A stretch of DNA of 64,000 bases from CAYNRA01 sp046296415 (GTDB taxonomy: Bacteria; Bacteroidota; Bacteroidia; Cytophagales; Spirosomataceae), in contig JBKBLN010000002.1 of NCBI GenBank assembly GCA_046296415.1, positions 992,001 through 1,056,000 of the forward strand, read 5' to 3'. The notes below the pieces were generated by a model. That model saw only the letters and a program-made list of their open reading frames with translations, searched no databases and was not told the DNA's origin. Position numbers and translations under genes: made by a program. This document shows positions 1 through 9,674 of the stretch, piece after piece; position 1 is the first letter of the stretch, and each line of letters opens with the position of its first letter.

Positions 1-639
1 TCTGTAACACAAGAACGAAATCGAATAATATTACATTTAAAAAAATCGGTCAACTCAGGATTTGTTACCTACCTACCCTCTTTCTTAACTACCGACCCGC
101 CATTTATTGGGGCTCTTTTGAGCAATCGGTTAGGAAGACGGGCTTTATCTTTTTATCAACTTCCGATCCACCCGCCCTTACTTCCACCACATTTGGACTC
201 TGTTTGGTATCAAACCACAGGAACTCATTTATTTGTTCAATCCCTTCCCGACTTTTCCTTGGAAGCCCAAAGACTCCATGCAACAGGATGGGAAACATTT
301 GCTTCATCAACAGAACCATTTTTAATAGATAACTACCGATGTAAAAGCCCCGGGCTTGTCTCTTATCGATTCCGGTGGGTTGCAGGCGAAAATACCTCCG
401 AATGGTCTAAAATTTTTCAACTCCCTTGCCATCCAGAGGAAATTTTAGAGCCCAACACCGGAAATTTGGAGGAGGGGCCGCCTTGGGCAAAACGGATACG
501 GTCACGTGAAAAAATAGGTCGAGATGGGGTTTGGCAGTTTCAAAACAGTTTAGAATTATTACCAGGATTTTCCGTCTCTGCTGGTTTTGTGTTTCAAACT
601 CAGCGATTCACCATGCCTCCTGTTTATTTCCCTAAGTAA
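1..639 (+). CDS. C-terminal part of an unidentified protein, cut by the window edge
   Basis: The reading frame is open from base 1 to the stop at 637-639, so this is the 3' end of a longer gene whose start lies outside the window; the TTG at 118 is not a credible start. The 212 visible residues are rich in Trp, Tyr, Pro and Phe. They include a stretch with a beta-sandwich look (a run around GFVTYLPSF followed by a Gly-Arg-Arg-Ala turn) and no catalytic motif that I recognise. The first 50 residues vaguely recall the C-terminal region of secreted Bacteroidota esterases or hydrolases, but this is only an impression. The gene ends 3 bases before the stop of the convergent recG. Function unknown. 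Confidence 0.55.
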   Translation, partial: SVTQERNRIILHLKKSVNSGFVTYLPSFLTTDPPFIGALLSNRLGRRALSFYQLPIHPPLLPPHLDSVWYQTTGTHLFVQSLPDFSLEAQRLHATGWETFASSTEPFLIDNYRCKSPGLVSYRFRWVAGENTSEWSKIFQLPCHPEEILEPNTGNLEEGPPWAKRIRSREKIGRDGVWQFQNSLELLPGFSVSAGFVFQTQRFTMPPVYFPK

Positions 640-642
640 TTT

Positions 643-2736
643 TTAACTGATTCGCGACCAATTCAAATCGGTGCTGTTGATCTTACTTACATGCTGCCGA
701 ATGGGTTGGTTATCCGGCCTTTCTAGCGACGGATCTTCTTCCAAGATCGCGAAGGCTGCTTCACGAGCATATTTTAACATTTCATGGTCTTTGGAAAGAT
801 CAGCTATTTTAAGGTCGATCAAGCCACTTTGTTGTGTACCGGCCATATCTCCAGGTCCTCTCAAACGTAAATCGGCCTCCGCTATTTCAAAACCGTCGTT
901 GGTAGCTACCATCGTTTGCAGTCGTTGGCGCGTATCGTGGCTAAGTTTGTAATCTGACATCAAAATACAATACGATTGTTCGGCACCACGCCCAACGCGG
1001 CCACGCAACTGGTGGAGTTGCGACAACCCGAACCGCTCTGCGTTTTCGATCACCATCACCGAGGCATTGGGAACGTCAACACCAACCTCTATCACGGTTG
1101 TAGCCACCATAATTTGTGTCTCACCCCGTTTGAAACGATCCATTTCAAAGGCCTTATCCGCCGCCTTCATTTTTCCATGAACAATGCTCAGTGCACATTC
1201 CGGAAAGGCACGAGATATACTTTCATACCCATCCATCAGATTTTTATGGTCTAATTGCTCCGATTCTTCAATCAAAGGATACACAATATATACTTGCCGA
1301 CCTTTGGCAATTTCATGGCGCAAGAACTCGAATACTTTCAAACGATCGGCATCAAACTGATGAACCGTCTTGATGGGTTTTCTTCCTTTTGGTAGTTCAT
1401 CGATGATCGAAAGGTCGAGATCTCCATATAAAGTAAGGGCCAGGGTACGAGGAATAGGCGTTGCGGTCATGACCAAAATATGAGGGGGAAATACTTTATT
1501 TTTTGCCCATAATTTGGCTCGTTGCGCCACTCCGAATCGGTGTTGTTCATCAATGATCACCAATCCTAAATTTTCAAACTGCACAATGTCCTCAAGCAAG
1601 GCATGTGTACCAACTAATAGGTGAAGGGTACCATCAAGAAGTCCTTGGTGTATTTCTTGCCGCTCTTTTTTCTTGGTGGAGCCTGTTAGGCGAGCAATTT
1701 TTAATCCAAGGAGCTCAGCATAGGTGGATAAGCCTCGGAAATGTTGATCTGCCAGGATTTCAGTCGGTGCCATTAGACAAGCTTGGGCGTGGTTGTCGAT
1801 GGCCAATAGCATACAAATAAAGGCGACGATGGTTTTCCCGCTTCCGACATCTCCCTGGACCAAACGATTCATCTGCTTGCCTGTTCGAAGATCCTGAAAG
1901 ACTTCTTTGATGACCCTTTTTTGGGCATTGGTCAAATCGAAAGGTAGGTGATTTTCATAGAAATCGGTTAGCAAACGGGTATGAGTGAACACTTGCCCAG
2001 GGAATTTCTCTTGTCTTCCCATTTTTTGCGAAATCAAGCGGAATTGATTGTAGAATAATTCCTCAAACTTCAAACGGCGTAAGGCTTGTTTAAGTCCTTC
2101 GGGTTGGGTGGGAAAATGAATTTGCCAGAGTGCATCTGCTTTGGGTAACAGCCGAAAACGTTGACACAAAGAGGATGGCAGTGTTTCTTGAACTTGTCCA
2201 TGGGTTTGTTCTAAAACCAATCGGACCCATTTGCTGATCTGTTTCGAGTCGACATACCGCTTTTTTAGCTTCTCGGTCAATGGATAAATTGCTTGAAAAT
2301 AGCCTCTGTTTTCATTTAACGGAGTCAAAACATCCATTTCAGGATGGGTGATTTGGAATTGTCCTTGAAAAACAGCTGGTTTTCCATACACAATGTATTC
2401 ACCACCTATTTGCAATTGTTTCTCCAGAAAGGCAATGCCTTGAAACCAGGTTAGGGAAAGTGTCCCTGTCCCATCGATGAGTTCACCTTGCAGTCGCTCT
2501 TTTTTTCCCTCACCAACGCGGAATAAACTCCGTAACCGACCTTTCACTTGGACATAGGCACCGGCATCGGAAAGTTCTCGAATGCGATGAAACGCCGTGC
2601 GATCTTCGTGCCGAAAGGGAAAATGAGACAACAAATCCCCAAAGGTGAAGATCTGCAGTTCTTGTTGGAGTAATTGCGCTTTTTGTGGCCCAACACCTTT
2701 CAAAAATTCAATGGGAGTCTCAAAAATGGATGCCAT
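643..2736 (-). CDS. recG: ATP-dependent DNA helicase RecG
   Basis: RecG remodels stalled replication forks and branch-migrates Holliday junctions in the cytoplasm. The protein has the expected length (697 residues from the ATG at 2736) and domain order: an N-terminal wedge/OB-fold region (about 55-150), then SF2 helicase motifs. These include Walker A (GDVGSGKT, about 297-304), the DEQH form of motif II (about 398-401), the TATPIPRTL motif III region and the RGRVGRG motif VI. A TTG six bases upstream (2742) is also in frame, but the ATG giving MASIFETP is the more natural start. It lies downstream of nrdB on the same strand, separated by a strong terminator, so it probably has its own transcript. 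No abnormality seen. Confidence 0.97.
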   Translation of the reverse strand: MASIFETPIEFLKGVGPQKAQLLQQELQIFTFGDLLSHFPFRHEDRTAFHRIRELSDAGAYVQVKGRLRSLFRVGEGKKERLQGELIDGTGTLSLTWFQGIAFLEKQLQIGGEYIVYGKPAVFQGQFQITHPEMDVLTPLNENRGYFQAIYPLTEKLKKRYVDSKQISKWVRLVLEQTHGQVQETLPSSLCQRFRLLPKADALWQIHFPTQPEGLKQALRRLKFEELFYNQFRLISQKMGRQEKFPGQVFTHTRLLTDFYENHLPFDLTNAQKRVIKEVFQDLRTGKQMNRLVQGDVGSGKTIVAFICMLLAIDNHAQACLMAPTEILADQHFRGLSTYAELLGLKIARLTGSTKKKERQEIHQGLLDGTLHLLVGTHALLEDIVQFENLGLVIIDEQHRFGVAQRAKLWAKNKVFPPHILVMTATPIPRTLALTLYGDLDLSIIDELPKGRKPIKTVHQFDADRLKVFEFLRHEIAKGRQVYIVYPLIEESEQLDHKNLMDGYESISRAFPECALSIVHGKMKAADKAFEMDRFKRGETQIMVATTVIEVGVDVPNASVMVIENAERFGLSQLHQLRGRVGRGAEQSYCILMSDYKLSHDTRQRLQTMVATNDGFEIAEADLRLRGPGDMAGTQQSGLIDLKIADLSKDHEMLKYAREAAFAILEEDPSLERPDNQPIRQHVSKINSTDLNWSRIS

Positions 2737-2771
2737 ACACAAAAATACGCAAATTGGTTAAAAGCACTAAA

Positions 2772-2806
2772 AAAAGGCCCCTGAATAGCGATTTCAGGGG
2801 CCTTTT
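2772..2806 (-). terminator. Rho-independent terminator after nrdB
   Basis: A 14-bp perfect stem (ggcccctgaa core with A/T flanks) with a short loop lies between the nrdB stop and the recG start. The A-tract on the plus strand at the low-coordinate side reads as a U-run for minus-strand transcripts, so it fits termination of nrdB. Confidence 0.85.
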
Positions 2807-2823
2807 AACTGGATCAGAATCAA

Positions 2824-3813
2824 TTAAAAATCTTCATCTAACGAGAAAGACATATTCTCTTTGTCAGACATCACACCAGCTTTTTGGTATTCCCCTACTC
2901 GCTTTTCGAAGAAGTTGGTTTTTCCTTGTAAAGAGATCATGTCCATGAAGTCAAACGGATTGTTTGCATGATACACTTTTTGTAAGTTCAATGACTCGAG
3001 AAGGTGGTCCGCCACAAATTCAATGTATTGACACATTAACTCAGAGTTCATCCCGATGAGTGAAACCGGTAAAGCATCGGTAACAAATTCCTTTTCGATT
3101 TCCACCGCATCTTTGATGATCGAATAGATACTTTCCTCGGGAAGTTTATTTTGAATGTGATCGGTGTACAGTAAACAAGCAAAATCACGGTGCAAGCCTT
3201 CATCTCTGGAAATTAACTCATTGGAGAACGATAAACCCGGCATCAAACCCCGTTTCTTCAACCAGAAAATCGAACAGAAGGAGCCAGAGAAGAAAATTCC
3301 TTCCACAGCTGCAAAGGCAATCAAACGTTCGATGAAAGAGCCTTGCTCGATCCAACGCATCGCCCAGTCTGCTTTTTTCCGGACGCAATCAATGTGCTCC
3401 ACCGCATTGAGCATCTTGTCCCGTTCTACCGGGTCTTTGATGTATGTATCAATCAACAATGAATAGGTTTCTGCATGAATATTCTCAATCATGATTTGAA
3501 ACCCATAAAAACATTTAGCCTCAGCATATTGGACTTTGGAAATAAAGTCCACAGCCAGGTTTTCGTTCACAATGCCATCAGAAGCTGCAAAAAAAGCCAA
3601 TACATGGGAGATAAAATGACGCTCTCCATCATTTAAGTTTTCCCAATCTTTTAAGTCTTGCGATAAATCGATTTCCTCGGCCGTCCAAAAGGAAGCTTCT
3701 GCTTTCTTGTAAAACTGCCAAATATCGTTGTGCTTGATTGGGAAAATGACGAAACGACTGGGATCATCCATCAACAAAGGTTCGATTTGCATCAACTGCG
3801 CATCATTCAACAT
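2824..3813 (-). CDS. nrdB: Ribonucleotide reductase class Ia, small (radical) subunit
   Basis: This subunit houses the diiron-tyrosyl radical cofactor that starts reduction of ribonucleoside diphosphates by NrdA. The 329 residues match the family length. Visible signatures are the first carboxylate in IDLSQDLKDWENL, the radical-Tyr segment CFYGFQ, the metal-ligand motif ENIHAETY, and the second ligand set around SRDEGLHRDFACLLY. The sequence is of the eukaryote-like NrdB type common in Bacteroidota. The large subunit nrdA is not adjacent: upstream lies the divergent YceI gene. The complex therefore has to be assembled from a distant locus or from one outside this window. A terminator follows the gene. 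Confidence 0.96.
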   Translation of the reverse strand: MLNDAQLMQIEPLLMDDPSRFVIFPIKHNDIWQFYKKAEASFWTAEEIDLSQDLKDWENLNDGERHFISHVLAFFAASDGIVNENLAVDFISKVQYAEAKCFYGFQIMIENIHAETYSLLIDTYIKDPVERDKMLNAVEHIDCVRKKADWAMRWIEQGSFIERLIAFAAVEGIFFSGSFCSIFWLKKRGLMPGLSFSNELISRDEGLHRDFACLLYTDHIQNKLPEESIYSIIKDAVEIEKEFVTDALPVSLIGMNSELMCQYIEFVADHLLESLNLQKVYHANNPFDFMDMISLQGKTNFFEKRVGEYQKAGVMSDKENMSFSLDEDF

Positions 3814-4039
3814 AAGATACTTATTTTTAATGTTTTATAAAAGAAGGGACTTATTTACTCCAGCAAATTAAGGATATTTTCTCAGAATTCATTCCCCTAC
3901 CTGACATAGTTTTTACCTACTATCCCAACGCCTTGAGAATTCAAATTGTTTCCTTTTTTTTCAAGTCCCTAAACTTTTTTTAACTCACTTCAGTTATATG
4001 TACAAACATTTAATGTAAATACATATTAATCATACACAT

Positions 4040-4570
4040 ATGGCAACTTGGACAATCGACCCCTCGCATTCTGAAGTACAATTCAAAGTAAAACACTTGA
4101 TGATCTCCACCGTAACGGGAGATTTCAGCTCTTATGAAGGAACTATCGAAACGATCTCAGAAGATTCTTTTGAAGGTGCAAAAGCCACATTCTCAGCTGA
4201 GATTGATTCCATTTCTACCGGAAATGAGCAACGTGATGGCCACTTAAAATCAAGCGATTTCTTTGATGCAGAAAACCACCCGAAACTAACGTTTGTTTCG
4301 ACTAGTTTCACCAAAAAATCGGAGAATAATTACGAAGTCACTGGAGACTTGACGCTTCGTGGTACCACCCTACCTGTTACTTTGCAAGGTGAGTATGGAG
4401 GCCAAATGGGGGACTTCTACGGAAACACCAAAGCAGGTTTCGAAATGACTGGAAAAATTAGCCGCAAAGCTTTTGGGCTATCTTGGGATGCTGTGACCGA
4501 AGCGGGTGGTGTTGTGGTATCGGATGAAGTGAAGTTGATCTTAAACATTCAAGTAAGCAAAAACGCTTAA
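4040..4570 (+). CDS. YceI-family lipocalin-like protein
   Basis: This 176-residue protein begins ATWTIDPSHSEVQFKVKHLM, the classic opening of the YceI family (PF04264), whose members form an elongated beta-barrel that binds isoprenoid-like lipids. Further family features are the GDFSSYEGTIE segment, the SSDFFDAENHPKLTF motif and a final amphipathic strand. There is no signal peptide, so unlike E. coli YceI this copy is probably cytoplasmic. It is transcribed alone, divergent from nrdB, and ends at a bidirectional terminator shared with xylA. The bound ligand is unknown. Confidence 0.93.
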   Translation: MATWTIDPSHSEVQFKVKHLMISTVTGDFSSYEGTIETISEDSFEGAKATFSAEIDSISTGNEQRDGHLKSSDFFDAENHPKLTFVSTSFTKKSENNYEVTGDLTLRGTTLPVTLQGEYGGQMGDFYGNTKAGFEMTGKISRKAFGLSWDAVTEAGGVVVSDEVKLILNIQVSKNA

Positions 4571-4591
4571 TTGGGATCACACGTTCAAAGT

Positions 4592-4631
4592 AAAAAAGAC
4601 CCTGTGGCTAAAAGCTACAGGGTCTATTGTT
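4592..4631. terminator. Bidirectional terminator between the YceI gene and xylA
   Basis: A stem built on agaccctgt/acagggtct, extended by a further ggct/agct pairing with one G-U, lies between two converging genes. It has an A-run on the left and a T-rich stretch on the right, so it can end transcripts from either side. Confidence 0.8.
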
Positions 4632-4642
4632 TTCGCAAAAAA

Positions 4643-5983
4643 TCAAATGTACTGGTTAATGAGTGATTCAAAATATTCTTGTTTACCACTGCGTTGGGCA
4701 GGTTCTCCACCAGCCACGGCCAAAGAGGCCAGTTCACTCAAACTCATCTGGCCGGCCTCAAATCGAGCACCCTCACCTGACTGGAAGCTGGCATACCGTT
4801 CCGCGCGCATTTTTTTGTAAGGTGATTTTTCCAAAATATCGTGTGCAACGATCAAAGAACGAGCAAAAGCATCCATACCCGCAATGTGGGCAATGAAGAT
4901 ATCCTCCAAATCTGTGGAATTTCGCCGTGTTTTAGCGTCAAAATTGATACCTCCCGTAGTAAATCCTCCATTTTCCAGGATGACCAACATAGACTCTGTC
5001 AATTCATACAAATCCACCGGAAATTGATCGGTATCCCAACCGTTTTGGTAATCGCCGCGGTTGGCATCAATCGATCCCAACATACCAGCATCTACTGCCA
5101 TTTGAAGCTCATGCGCAAAAGTATGGCCTGCCAAGGTGGCGTGATTTACCTCTAAATTGAGTTGAAAATCCTGATCCAAGCCCTGAGCTCGAAGGAAACC
5201 AATGACCGTTTGGGCATCATAATCATATTGATGCTTGGAAGGCTCACAAGGTTTGGGTTCAATGTAGAACTTCCCAGTAAATCCTTGTTGACGACCATAA
5301 TCCCGAGCCATGCGGAGGAACTGCCCCATGTGATCCAGTTCTTTCGCTGTTTGGGTGTTTAAAAGCGAATTATACCCTTCTCGACCTCCCCAGAAAACAT
5401 AGCCTTGTCCGCCTAATTCGATGGTGGCGTCAATGCAGTTTTTCACTTGAAAACCAGCGTGCGTCACGACCTGAAAATCGGGATTAGTGGACGCCCCATT
5501 CATGTACCGTGGATTCGAAAATAAATTGGCCGTTCCCCATAAAAGCTGTACTCCTGAAGCCGCTTGCTTGGCCTTGGCATAATCAACCATTTTACGCAGA
5601 TTGGATTCGTATTCGGCTAGGCTACTTCCTTCTGGAGACATATCAACGTCATGGAAACACCAGAAGTTAACATCCAACTTGGTGAAAAACTCAAACGCAG
5701 CATCCATTTTCTCGTGTGCTGCTTGCAACGGATTGGAAGATAAATCCCACGGAAATACCTTCGTACCTGGCCCAAATGGATCTCCTCCTGTTCCACAAAA
5801 CGTATGCCAGTACGCCACCGCAAAACGAAGATGCTCACGCAAGGTCTTCCCCCCAACAATACGATTCGGATCATAGAATTTGAAAGCCAACGGATTATCC
5901 GATTCCCGACCTTCATAGGCAACAGGTTTCTCCAAAAAAGGAAAATACACTTTGTCACCCAATGTGAGTTGCAATTTGTTCAT
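4643..5983 (-). CDS. xylA: Xylose isomerase
   Basis: XylA interconverts D-xylose and D-xylulose (and glucose/fructose) using two divalent metal ions. The 446 residues match the longer class II enzymes. Visible active-site elements are FCFHDVD (catalytic His near residue 109), the WGGREGY loop, the metal-ligand Glu in the FYIEPKP segment, and the NLEVNHATLAGHTFAHEL segment carrying further ligands. The gene is solitary: no xylulokinase, xylose transporter or regulator is next to it. A very good Bacteroidota-type promoter lies about 75 bases upstream of the start. It converges on the YceI gene at a shared terminator. Confidence 0.97.
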   Translation of the reverse strand: MNKLQLTLGDKVYFPFLEKPVAYEGRESDNPLAFKFYDPNRIVGGKTLREHLRFAVAYWHTFCGTGGDPFGPGTKVFPWDLSSNPLQAAHEKMDAAFEFFTKLDVNFWCFHDVDMSPEGSSLAEYESNLRKMVDYAKAKQAASGVQLLWGTANLFSNPRYMNGASTNPDFQVVTHAGFQVKNCIDATIELGGQGYVFWGGREGYNSLLNTQTAKELDHMGQFLRMARDYGRQQGFTGKFYIEPKPCEPSKHQYDYDAQTVIGFLRAQGLDQDFQLNLEVNHATLAGHTFAHELQMAVDAGMLGSIDANRGDYQNGWDTDQFPVDLYELTESMLVILENGGFTTGGINFDAKTRRNSTDLEDIFIAHIAGMDAFARSLIVAHDILEKSPYKKMRAERYASFQSGEGARFEAGQMSLSELASLAVAGGEPAQRSGKQEYFESLINQYI

Positions 5984-6057
5984 GAGAATAATCTTATTTC
6001 AATAATGATTTCACGTAATAAATTAAATGCCTAAGGTTAAAAACCCTCTTTAAGTGT

Positions 6058-6089
6058 CAAAATTACAATTAATAAAATCATGCTCCAAA
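6058..6089 (-). promoter_or_regulatory. Predicted Bacteroidota-type promoter of xylA
   Basis: On the minus strand, TTTG (6089-6086) is followed after exactly 20 bases by TAATTTTG (6065-6058). This fits the Bacteroidota primary-sigma consensus TTTG-N19-21-TAnnTTTG. Transcription would begin near 6050, leaving a leader of roughly 65 bases before the xylA ATG at 5983. Confidence 0.6.
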
Positions 6090-6159
6090 GGTGTAAAAAT
6101 GATTCTAAAAAAAATATAAGCAGAAAGGGTATAAATGAGTTAAAATCTTGGAAAAAGAC

Positions 6160-6196
6160 AAAAAAAATCCCGAAGGTTTCAAAGAATCCTTCGGGA
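6160..6196 (-). terminator. Terminator of the RND efflux operon
   Basis: A 9-bp stem (tcccgaagg/ccttcggga) lies 30 bases after the RND pump stop. It is followed on the minus strand by a run of seven to eight Ts, a typical intrinsic terminator. Confidence 0.8.
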
Positions 6197-6225
6197 ATGA
6201 TCACCAAACTTTATGTATACTAAAC

Positions 6226-9200
6226 TTAGGCCTTTGCGGCTTGGCGGTTTTTCCACCACATACCGAATCGCTCATTGAGATAATACAAACAGGGAACAAT
6301 CACTAAAGTAAGAACGGTTGAGAAGATCAAACCAAAAATGATGGTCCAAGCTAAAATATTCCAGAAAACGGCTGAGTCACCCCCTACATGGACTACCCAC
6401 GACAGGTCGATGAACAAAGCACCGAAGTCGAACGCCAGACCAATCGCCAAAGGAATCATACCTAAAACGGCTGCGGAGGCAGTTAAAAGCACTGGCGTCA
6501 AACGAGCTGCTCCACCTTGGATAATTGCTTGGCGCATTGGCATTCCGGAATCTTTCAGCGTATCGATAAATTCGATCAACAAGATTCCGTTTTTCACCAC
6601 GATACCCGCCAAGGCGATGATCCCCACACCTGACATAATCACGGAGAATGTCATGTCAAAGAGCATAAATCCGAGTAAAACACCAATCAGTGAGAGTACG
6701 ATGGTCATGTAGATGATCAAAGGTTTTACCAAAGAGTTGAACTGCATGGTTAAGATCAGGAAGATCAGTAACAAGGCGATCAAAAATGCTCCTCCAAGGA
6801 ACGCCATCGCCTCTCCTTGCTCTTCTTGCTCACCTCCTTGGCGAATCGCATAGCCTGACGGTAAATCGATGTCGGAAAGGGCTTGGAAGATCTGGTTGTT
6901 AACCTCCGTTGGATTGAAAGGCTCTACGACGTCCGAACTGAGGGTTACGATACGCTCATTATCTTTCCGGTTGATTTGGCTGTAGGTAGTCGAATACGAA
7001 ATATCAGCCACCGAAGAAAGAGGAACGCTCCGCAAAACTCCCCCCATATTCATATCCCGGTAGGTGATATTCAATGAAAGTAGTTTTTCAATCTGGCTAC
7101 GATCTTCCGACTTCAATCGCAACTGAATGGGATACTCATCGTCATCGTCACGGAATTTGGAGATTTCTTGGCCAAATAAGGCGGTCCGAATTGAGAATGC
7201 GATCTGCTGAGTACTTATTCCCTCCCGAGAGGCTTTATCCCGATTCACATTCACCACAATTTCAGGCTTATTGGTAATTAGATCTGACTTTAATTCGTCG
7301 ATGCCTTGAATACCTGAGTTCGCGATTCTCGACCGAATTTCTTTTTCAAGATCAATCAATTTTTCAAAATCCGTCCCTACAATTTCAATGGTGATGGGCT
7401 TACCAGTGGGTGGGCCATTCCGTTCCCGTTCGACTGAAATTTCGGCTCCAGGAATTCCTTTGACTCGATCTCTAATTTTATCCAAAATATCTTGGGAACT
7501 CACGGCACCCCGTTCCATTTTACTAACGAACGCCACTGTAACCTTCGACTTGTGCGGAGTGGCCGATCGGTCAGGGTTCATTGGGTCGCCGGCATTTTTA
7601 CCCACATTCGAAATAACGGAGTTGACTGCTGGCATCGCTTTGTTTTCTTCTAAAACCGCAAACACACGCTTTTCGATTTCCCGTGTCACTGCATCGGTTT
7701 TCCGGGCGTCAGTTCCCACAGGGAGAACATTGTAAATGTAGACGTAGTCGGGATCTCCACTCGGGAAGAAGATTACCTTAGGTTTAACAATGCCCAACAT
7801 GACAAAGGTAAAAATCAATAAACCAACCATCGAAAACACCATATAAACCGGCCGCCATCCGGTGATGACATACGAAATCAAATTTTGATACCCGTTCATC
7901 AATCTTGGTAGGAGATTCCGCTGGAATGGAACGATGATTTTGGGTGTCAAAATGAAATGATTAAATACATATAGGAGTAGGAATAAAACAAAAATATTTC
8001 CGGCCCCAAAGAAGAGGGTGTTTCCACCCAATGAAATCAGGTAACAAAGTAGGGCTAGACCACCCAATGCGAACACACCGGTTTTGATATCGGCAAAGCC
8101 TCCTGTACGCTCTTTCTCTTCATCTTCCTCCCGGCGCATGAATGAAATCGCAAAAACAGGGTTCATTAAATAAGAAACGATCAAAGACGCTGCTAAGGTG
8201 AAAATCAGAGTAAAGGGCAGGTACTTCATAAACTCCCCTACAATGCCCGGCCAGAATAAGAGCGGGAAAAAGGGAGCGATCGTAGTGAGCGTACCGGATA
8301 ATACCGGAACAAACACCTGAGAAGCTGCCATTTTTACGGATTCTGTGATGGTTAAGTTTTTGTATTTATTGAAAATCCGGTGGGAGTTTTCAATCACTAC
8401 AATGGCGTCATCCACCACGATACCTAGGCCAAGTAAAAAGGCAAAGAGTACGATCGTATTGATGGTAAAGCCCATAGCCAGCAATGGATAGAAAGCCAAC
8501 AAGGCGGACAAAGGAACCGACAAACCCACAAAGATCGCATCCCGGACACCCATGAAGAACATCAAGACAAAAACTACGAAAATGAAGCCCATCACGACGG
8601 TATTGATTAGGTCGTTTAAGTCTGCTTTCGTCCGTTCTGATTGATCGGCTGTGATTCGCACTTCCAACCCCTGAGGTTTGGACGATTCGTACTCAGCTAA
8701 AATTTCTTCAATTTTTTCAGAAGCAATGACCAGGTTTTCCCCTCCCCGCTTGATTACGTTGAGTGTCACCACCGGTTTATCATCCAAACGAGCAAAATCT
8801 TGGCGTTCTGCGTAGCTATCCGTTACCTCTGCAATTTCGCTCAGTCGGACGGTGGCCCCTTGGCCAGATCGAATGATCACGCTTTTCAGTTGATCCACGT
8901 TGCGGAATTCACCCTTCACTCGGAGTGTCCGACGTACGTCATCCACATTGAGCTCACCTCCGGAGATATTGATGTTTTCACCCTGAACGGCGGTTTGGAT
9001 TTCATAAAATGTAACACCATAGGCTTTCATTTTGGCCAAATCCAAATTGATTTGGATTTCTCTTTCCAGCGCACCGACAATGTCGACCCGAGTGATTTCG
9101 GGCATGGCTTCAATTTTATCTTGAATTTCCTCTGCGTATTTTTTTAACAATTCGAGCGGAAAATCTCCAGCCAAATTGATATTCATGATCGGGAATTCGG

Positions 9201-9657
9201 AGAAATTAACTTCCAAAGCCGTTGGATCCTGCGTGAGGTCGGTTGGTAAGTCACGACGTGCTTTATCGATGGCACTTTTTACCCGTTCTTTGGCCTCGTT
9301 GATGGTAACATTGGTTTGAAATTCAACCAAAATAACGGACACATCTTGCAGTGCATTGGATTTGATTCGTTTGATCCCTTTTTCAGCTTTGAGCTGTTTT
9401 TCCAAAGGCTTGTTAATCAAATTCTCGATATCCGCAGGAGCTGTACCTGCGTAAACGGTATTGACATAAATTTGAGGCACAACGATCTCAGGAAACTGTT
9501 CTTTCGGTAGACTTTGAAAGATAAAGAATCCGGAAATGGTCACAAGGACAATCATCAAGTAGACAGTGGTTTTATTTTTAGCTAAACCACCAATCATATT
9601 GTAGATAAATCCTTTCTTAAAAACCTCTTCGTGGGAATTTTGTTGATCTATCATCAT
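6226..9657 (-). CDS. RND-family efflux pump, inner-membrane subunit (AcrB/CusA-like)
   Basis: This is a proton-driven exporter of the resistance-nodulation-division superfamily, the engine of a tripartite envelope pump. The 1143 residues show a first membrane helix (about 34-52) followed by the family sequence QSLPKEQFPEI, large periplasmic loops after TM1 and TM7, and the paired aspartates of TM4 in GIVVDDAIVVIEN (near residue 412). The closing helices include GIIALAGIVVKNGILLIEF. Between about 509 and 575 an acidic/basic stretch is followed by two extra hydrophobic segments before the second half, an elaboration not present in E. coli AcrB. It is last in the operon TetR, TolC-like protein, adaptor, pump. 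Substrates (drugs, metals, bile-like compounds) cannot be told from sequence. Confidence 0.95.
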   Translation of the reverse strand: MMIDQQNSHEEVFKKGFIYNMIGGLAKNKTTVYLMIVLVTISGFFIFQSLPKEQFPEIVVPQIYVNTVYAGTAPADIENLINKPLEKQLKAEKGIKRIKSNALQDVSVILVEFQTNVTINEAKERVKSAIDKARRDLPTDLTQDPTALEVNFSEFPIMNINLAGDFPLELLKKYAEEIQDKIEAMPEITRVDIVGALEREIQINLDLAKMKAYGVTFYEIQTAVQGENINISGGELNVDDVRRTLRVKGEFRNVDQLKSVIIRSGQGATVRLSEIAEVTDSYAERQDFARLDDKPVVTLNVIKRGGENLVIASEKIEEILAEYESSKPQGLEVRITADQSERTKADLNDLINTVVMGFIFVVFVLMFFMGVRDAIFVGLSVPLSALLAFYPLLAMGFTINTIVLFAFLLGLGIVVDDAIVVIENSHRIFNKYKNLTITESVKMAASQVFVPVLSGTLTTIAPFFPLLFWPGIVGEFMKYLPFTLIFTLAASLIVSYLMNPVFAISFMRREEDEEKERTGGFADIKTGVFALGGLALLCYLISLGGNTLFFGAGNIFVLFLLLYVFNHFILTPKIIVPFQRNLLPRLMNGYQNLISYVITGWRPVYMVFSMVGLLIFTFVMLGIVKPKVIFFPSGDPDYVYIYNVLPVGTDARKTDAVTREIEKRVFAVLEENKAMPAVNSVISNVGKNAGDPMNPDRSATPHKSKVTVAFVSKMERGAVSSQDILDKIRDRVKGIPGAEISVERERNGPPTGKPITIEIVGTDFEKLIDLEKEIRSRIANSGIQGIDELKSDLITNKPEIVVNVNRDKASREGISTQQIAFSIRTALFGQEISKFRDDDDEYPIQLRLKSEDRSQIEKLLSLNITYRDMNMGGVLRSVPLSSVADISYSTTYSQINRKDNERIVTLSSDVVEPFNPTEVNNQIFQALSDIDLPSGYAIRQGGEQEEQGEAMAFLGGAFLIALLLIFLILTMQFNSLVKPLIIYMTIVLSLIGVLLGFMLFDMTFSVIMSGVGIIALAGIVVKNGILLIEFIDTLKDSGMPMRQAIIQGGAARLTPVLLTASAAVLGMIPLAIGLAFDFGALFIDLSWVVHVGGDSAVFWNILAWTIIFGLIFSTVLTLVIVPCLYYLNERFGMWWKNRQAAKA

Positions 9658-9674
9658 TTCTTTGGGTCGACAAA

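Noticed and set aside
118..639. Complete 173-residue gene starting at TTG 118
   Set aside because: The frame is open to base 1 with continuous coding character, so the gene is cut by the window edge.
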